The notes under the pieces were generated by a model that saw nothing but the letters and a program-made list of their open reading frames with translations, was not told the DNA's origin and made no database searches. Position numbers and translations under genes: made by a program. A DNA stretch of 64,000 bases from JAFGHJ01 sp964606065 (GTDB taxonomy: Bacteria > Hydrothermota > UBA3072), in contig CAZSEX010000002.1 of NCBI GenBank assembly GCA_964606065.1, positions 62,001 to 126,000 on the forward strand. The letters are read 5' to 3'. How positions within the stretch are numbered: the first letter of the stretch is position 1; each line of letters opens with the position of its first letter. Positions 61,420-64,000 of this stretch are shown here, piece by piece.

Positions 61420-63423
61420 TTACTTCCTTTTCTCTACCTTACCTGAATATTCGAGTATAAGTTCACCAGTACCCGGCGAAACGGTATAAATATTGCAGAG
61501 CAGAATATCTCCAATTTGAAATTTATAATACGATCCCGAAAGAGAACGCTCTCTGATTCTATAATTATCAGAAGGAAGAATCCTTATCGGAATAAAACCG
61601 GAAACCAAAAAATCGTCAAGCTCCACCCAAATACCGTCAGAGGAAACATTTGTTATCATTCCTTTAAATTCTTTATCGGTATTTTCCTCCAAATAACGCA
61701 TTATAAAAAATTTTGTTATTTCCCTTTCGGCTGAGTCGGCTTTCCATTCCTGCTCTGTCGAATGATCAGCTATTGACTTCAATTCTTCCTGCGCATATAC
61801 TTCTCCAAAAAGCAATCTATGAACAATTATATCGGGGTACCTTCTTATTGGAGAAGTAAAATGCGTATATATTTGAGACCCCAAACCATAATGCGGTTCG
61901 GGTTTAGCTATGTATCTCGCCTTTTTCATACATCTCAATAATTCATAGTTCAAAACTCTTCTGTAAGGAGAATTTTTTATCTCATCGAGAAAAAAAGATA
62001 AATCCTTCCTTTTAATTGAAGACAATTGGAAACCAAAGTTCTCTACGAGTTCTTTAAACTCTTCCAATTCATTCTTTTCCGGTTCTTCATGGATTCTATA
62101 AATCGCAGGAATTTTTCTCCTCTCCAATTCTTGAGCAACCGATTCATTCGCAGCTAACATAAACTGCTCGATAATTCTATGAGACCAGAGCTCTCGTACG
62201 GGATAAACTGCCGTCAGTCGTGTATCCTCAATCTCGACTTTGACTTCTTCCCTAAAGAAATCAAGATAACCTTCATTTCTTCTCTTCTCAGAAAGAATTT
62301 TCGCTAATTCCGATGCAACTTGAAGATCAGATACAAATGCCGAATCGGTTTTACCGTCAAGAATTTGCTGAACTTCCGTATAAGAAAATTTTTTATCGGA
62401 TTTAACTTTCGACTTATAGAACTTCTTTTCAAGCGGATTACCTCTTTTATCAAATTTAATATAAACCGTAATCGAAGGCGATTCTTTTTTTTCGTCGAGG
62501 CTTAACAAATTTGTTATTTTCTCCGGAAGCATAAAATAGGTCTCATTCGGAAGGTATGTGGTACAACCCCGTTTTTTTGCCTCTTCATCGATCGAAGAAT
62601 TTCTACGTACTCCCCCCGAAACATCCGCGATATGAACCCAAAGGTGAAAACAGTTATTATCTTTTTTTACAGAAATCGCGTCGTCAAGATCTTTCGCATC
62701 TGAAGGATCGATGGAAAAAGTTCTTAAAGAAGTAAAGTCCTGTCTCCCTTCTATTGAAGGTGGAGAAAAATCTTTAACTTCAGCCAGGGCTTTATTAGAA
62801 AATCTATGCGTCAAATTATATTCCTGTTTTACAAGCACATTATACAAATTATCCTTGCTTATTTTCTTGGAAAATTTCACGAGCGGAGGAAGCACAGGTG
62901 TAGTCCATTTAACAAATTCCGCGAGGATGAAATCGCCTTCGTCGGTTTTATGAGCATCCTCAAGCTCAAAATGGTGGGGAATATTCCTATCCTGGGGCTG
63001 AAACATCAATCTCCCATCGAATAAGACCACCTTACCGACAAAATAATTTCTCGACCTCTCAATCACCTCTTTAACTCTCGCTTTTAATCTTCCTCTCGAT
63101 TCCCCGGTTATTTTCGACAACACCAAATCTCCATTAAGCGCGGTGTAAGTCTCATCGGGAGGGATAAAAAGATCCTTCATATCTGAAGATGGCATCAAAA
63201 ACCCGTACCCATCTTTTTTTCCGTCGAAAATTCCTCTTATGTATCCAGCTTTCTCTGCGAGAGCGTATTTTTTCCCCTTAGAAACTATTTTTCCTTCTTC
63301 CTCAAGTTTTTTTAATAAAGAGTTGATTCTCTTACCGCATTTTTTCTTCAGAAACTTTATATTCAAATAAACAGAAGAACTTTTCCTTAATAAGTCAAAA
63401 ATGCATTGAGTTGTTTTATCCAT
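61420..63423 (-). CDS. rnr: Ribonuclease R (VacB)
   Basis: 667 residues from ATG 63423 (AAAGGGA 9 nt upstream; TTG 63432 is too close). N-terminal winged helix, cold-shock domains (GYIRGIFDGKKDGYGFLMP), RNB catalytic core FSIDPSDAKDLDDAIS (magnesium aspartates), and a C-terminal S1 domain (GMITNVSSDGIWVELDD). A processive 3'-5' RNase that also works with tmRNA in non-stop mRNA decay. It lies 14 nt after rpoN. Confidence 0.95.
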   Translation of the reverse strand: MDKTTQCIFDLLRKSSSVYLNIKFLKKKCGKRINSLLKKLEEEGKIVSKGKKYALAEKAGYIRGIFDGKKDGYGFLMPSSDMKDLFIPPDETYTALNGDLVLSKITGESRGRLKARVKEVIERSRNYFVGKVVLFDGRLMFQPQDRNIPHHFELEDAHKTDEGDFILAEFVKWTTPVLPPLVKFSKKISKDNLYNVLVKQEYNLTHRFSNKALAEVKDFSPPSIEGRQDFTSLRTFSIDPSDAKDLDDAISVKKDNNCFHLWVHIADVSGGVRRNSSIDEEAKKRGCTTYLPNETYFMLPEKITNLLSLDEKKESPSITVYIKFDKRGNPLEKKFYKSKVKSDKKFSYTEVQQILDGKTDSAFVSDLQVASELAKILSEKRRNEGYLDFFREEVKVEIEDTRLTAVYPVRELWSHRIIEQFMLAANESVAQELERRKIPAIYRIHEEPEKNELEEFKELVENFGFQLSSIKRKDLSFFLDEIKNSPYRRVLNYELLRCMKKARYIAKPEPHYGLGSQIYTHFTSPIRRYPDIIVHRLLFGEVYAQEELKSIADHSTEQEWKADSAEREITKFFIMRYLEENTDKEFKGMITNVSSDGIWVELDDFLVSGFIPIRILPSDNYRIRERSLSGSYYKFQIGDILLCNIYTVSPGTGELILEYSGKVEKRK

Positions 63424-63437
63424 ATAAATCAATCCCT

Positions 63438-64000
63438 TTATTTTCTCTTTGCTTTCGGCGGTATTCCCATCTGATTCCTGTATTTGGCAACCGTACGCCG
63501 CGTAATATTTATTCCGTTCTTCTCCAATTCCTTTTTTATTTCTACGTCTGAAAACTTCCTGCTTCCTTCTGATTCTATCATTCTTTTTATTCTTTCTCTA
63601 ATTGTATTTGTTGAGAAATTCTGCTCTTTCCCCTTAATTCCTCCACTTAAAAGATGCTTCATATGAAAAACCCCCTTAGGGCTCTGAATATACGTATCCT
63701 TTATATACCTCGAGATAGTTGATTCGGATAAATTCGTTTTTTTAGCTATTTTTTTCAGTGTAAGAGGATTCATGTGCATAACTCCTTTATCGAAAAACCC
63801 TCGCTGGTAATTTACTATATATTCCATAACCTTTCTGTAATTCTTTTTTCTCGTTTCCAGGGACTGAAGAATAAATTTGGCTCGTTCCATCCATTTCTCA
63901 ACGAATTTTATCGTTTTTTTATCATAATTCTCAGGTGCTTGTAAAACTTTAAGATATTTAGAATTTAATCGAAAGAAAGGAAGTTCCGGTTCGTTTATCG
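63438..64000 (-). CDS. rpoN: RNA polymerase sigma-54 factor, 5' part beyond the window
   Basis: The reverse frame is open to base 64000 (187 codons visible). It shows LPFFRLNSKYLKVLQ (core-binding region), KKIAKKTNLSESTISRYIKDTYI (HTH) and the RpoN box TRRTVAKYR (normally ARRTVAKYR) near the C-terminus. It directs RNA polymerase to -24/-12 promoters and needs an activator such as the NtrC-type regulator at 48.8-50.1 kb. Only the C-terminal 40% or so is present. Confidence 0.94.
   Translation of the reverse strand, partial: INEPELPFFRLNSKYLKVLQAPENYDKKTIKFVEKWMERAKFILQSLETRKKNYRKVMEYIVNYQRGFFDKGVMHMNPLTLKKIAKKTNLSESTISRYIKDTYIQSPKGVFHMKHLLSGGIKGKEQNFSTNTIRERIKRMIESEGSRKFSDVEIKKELEKNGINITRRTVAKYRNQMGIPPKAKRK

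Overview
This is a 64 kb piece of an AT-rich, Gram-negative-type bacterial chromosome, apparently a metagenome-assembled scaffold because it carries a 100-N gap at 13686-13785. Outer-membrane barrels, a BamD-like lipoprotein, exported proteins with C-terminal sorting-type domains, a GWxTD protein and heavy TPR use point to the FCB side of the tree, and a WOR-3-like candidate phylum would fit. That placement is inference from gene content only. Gene density is high, junctions are often 1-4 nt overlaps, and TTG starts are common.

Layout. 1-1.2 kb: gdhA (cut by the edge). 1.4-6.7 kb: DUF2905 protein, two GT2 glycosyltransferases, a WbaP-type sugar-phosphate transferase and a large TPR protein (surface glycan assembly). 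6.7-8.8 kb: purC, class II purE and an unknown gene. 9-12.7 kb: propeller protein with a sorting domain, mazG, pgeF. 12.7-15 kb: two strongly promoted outer-membrane barrel genes separated by repeats and the gap. 15-22.4 kb: one long minus-strand run joining a WecA/MraY-type initiator, an FAD oxidoreductase and a GT4 transferase to mreB-mreC-mreD-PBP2. 22.7-27.3 kb: Asp-box exported protein, membrane-TPR protein, UbiA prenyltransferase. 27.8-36.4 kb: 320-aa unknown, rsmI, CDP-alcohol phosphatidyltransferase, inositol-phosphate synthase, tmk, ctpA, rimO, recJ. 36.6-39.1 kb: phosphohexomutase, small protein, patatin phospholipase. 39.1-40.1 kb: repeat-rich and nearly gene-free. 40.1-47.5 kb: PEBP protein, two glycosyltransferases, recN, nadK, prmC, prfA, sirtuin. 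47.7-57.4 kb: GWxTD protein, PilR/PilS-like pair, pilC, pilT and two tandem pilB/gspE genes. 57.5-61.4 kb: tmRNA, DivIVA-like gene, purine nucleoside phosphorylase, two TPR lipoproteins, nadD. 61.4-64 kb: rnr and the 3' part of rpoN, the sigma factor required by the PilR-like regulator.

Unexplained structure. (1) The clear housekeeping promoters share TTGAC(A/T)-N16-TATAAT-like spacing, and at several genes the -10 lies only 5-7 nt before the start codon, predicting leaderless mRNAs. (2) tmk and the patatin gene can only be full length if they start at ATA and CTG. (3) Two non-coding repeat families fill intergenic space: a degenerate family with CAC/CACAAAG blocks every 8-11 nt, often touching stop codons and in one case encoding the RecJ tail, and a double-hairpin element in a 68-bp tandem array at the gap. 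(4) An inositol phospholipid gene pair sits in a housekeeping operon. I see no CRISPR array, transposase, prophage, rRNA or tRNA. No classic defence or secondary-metabolite system is visible.
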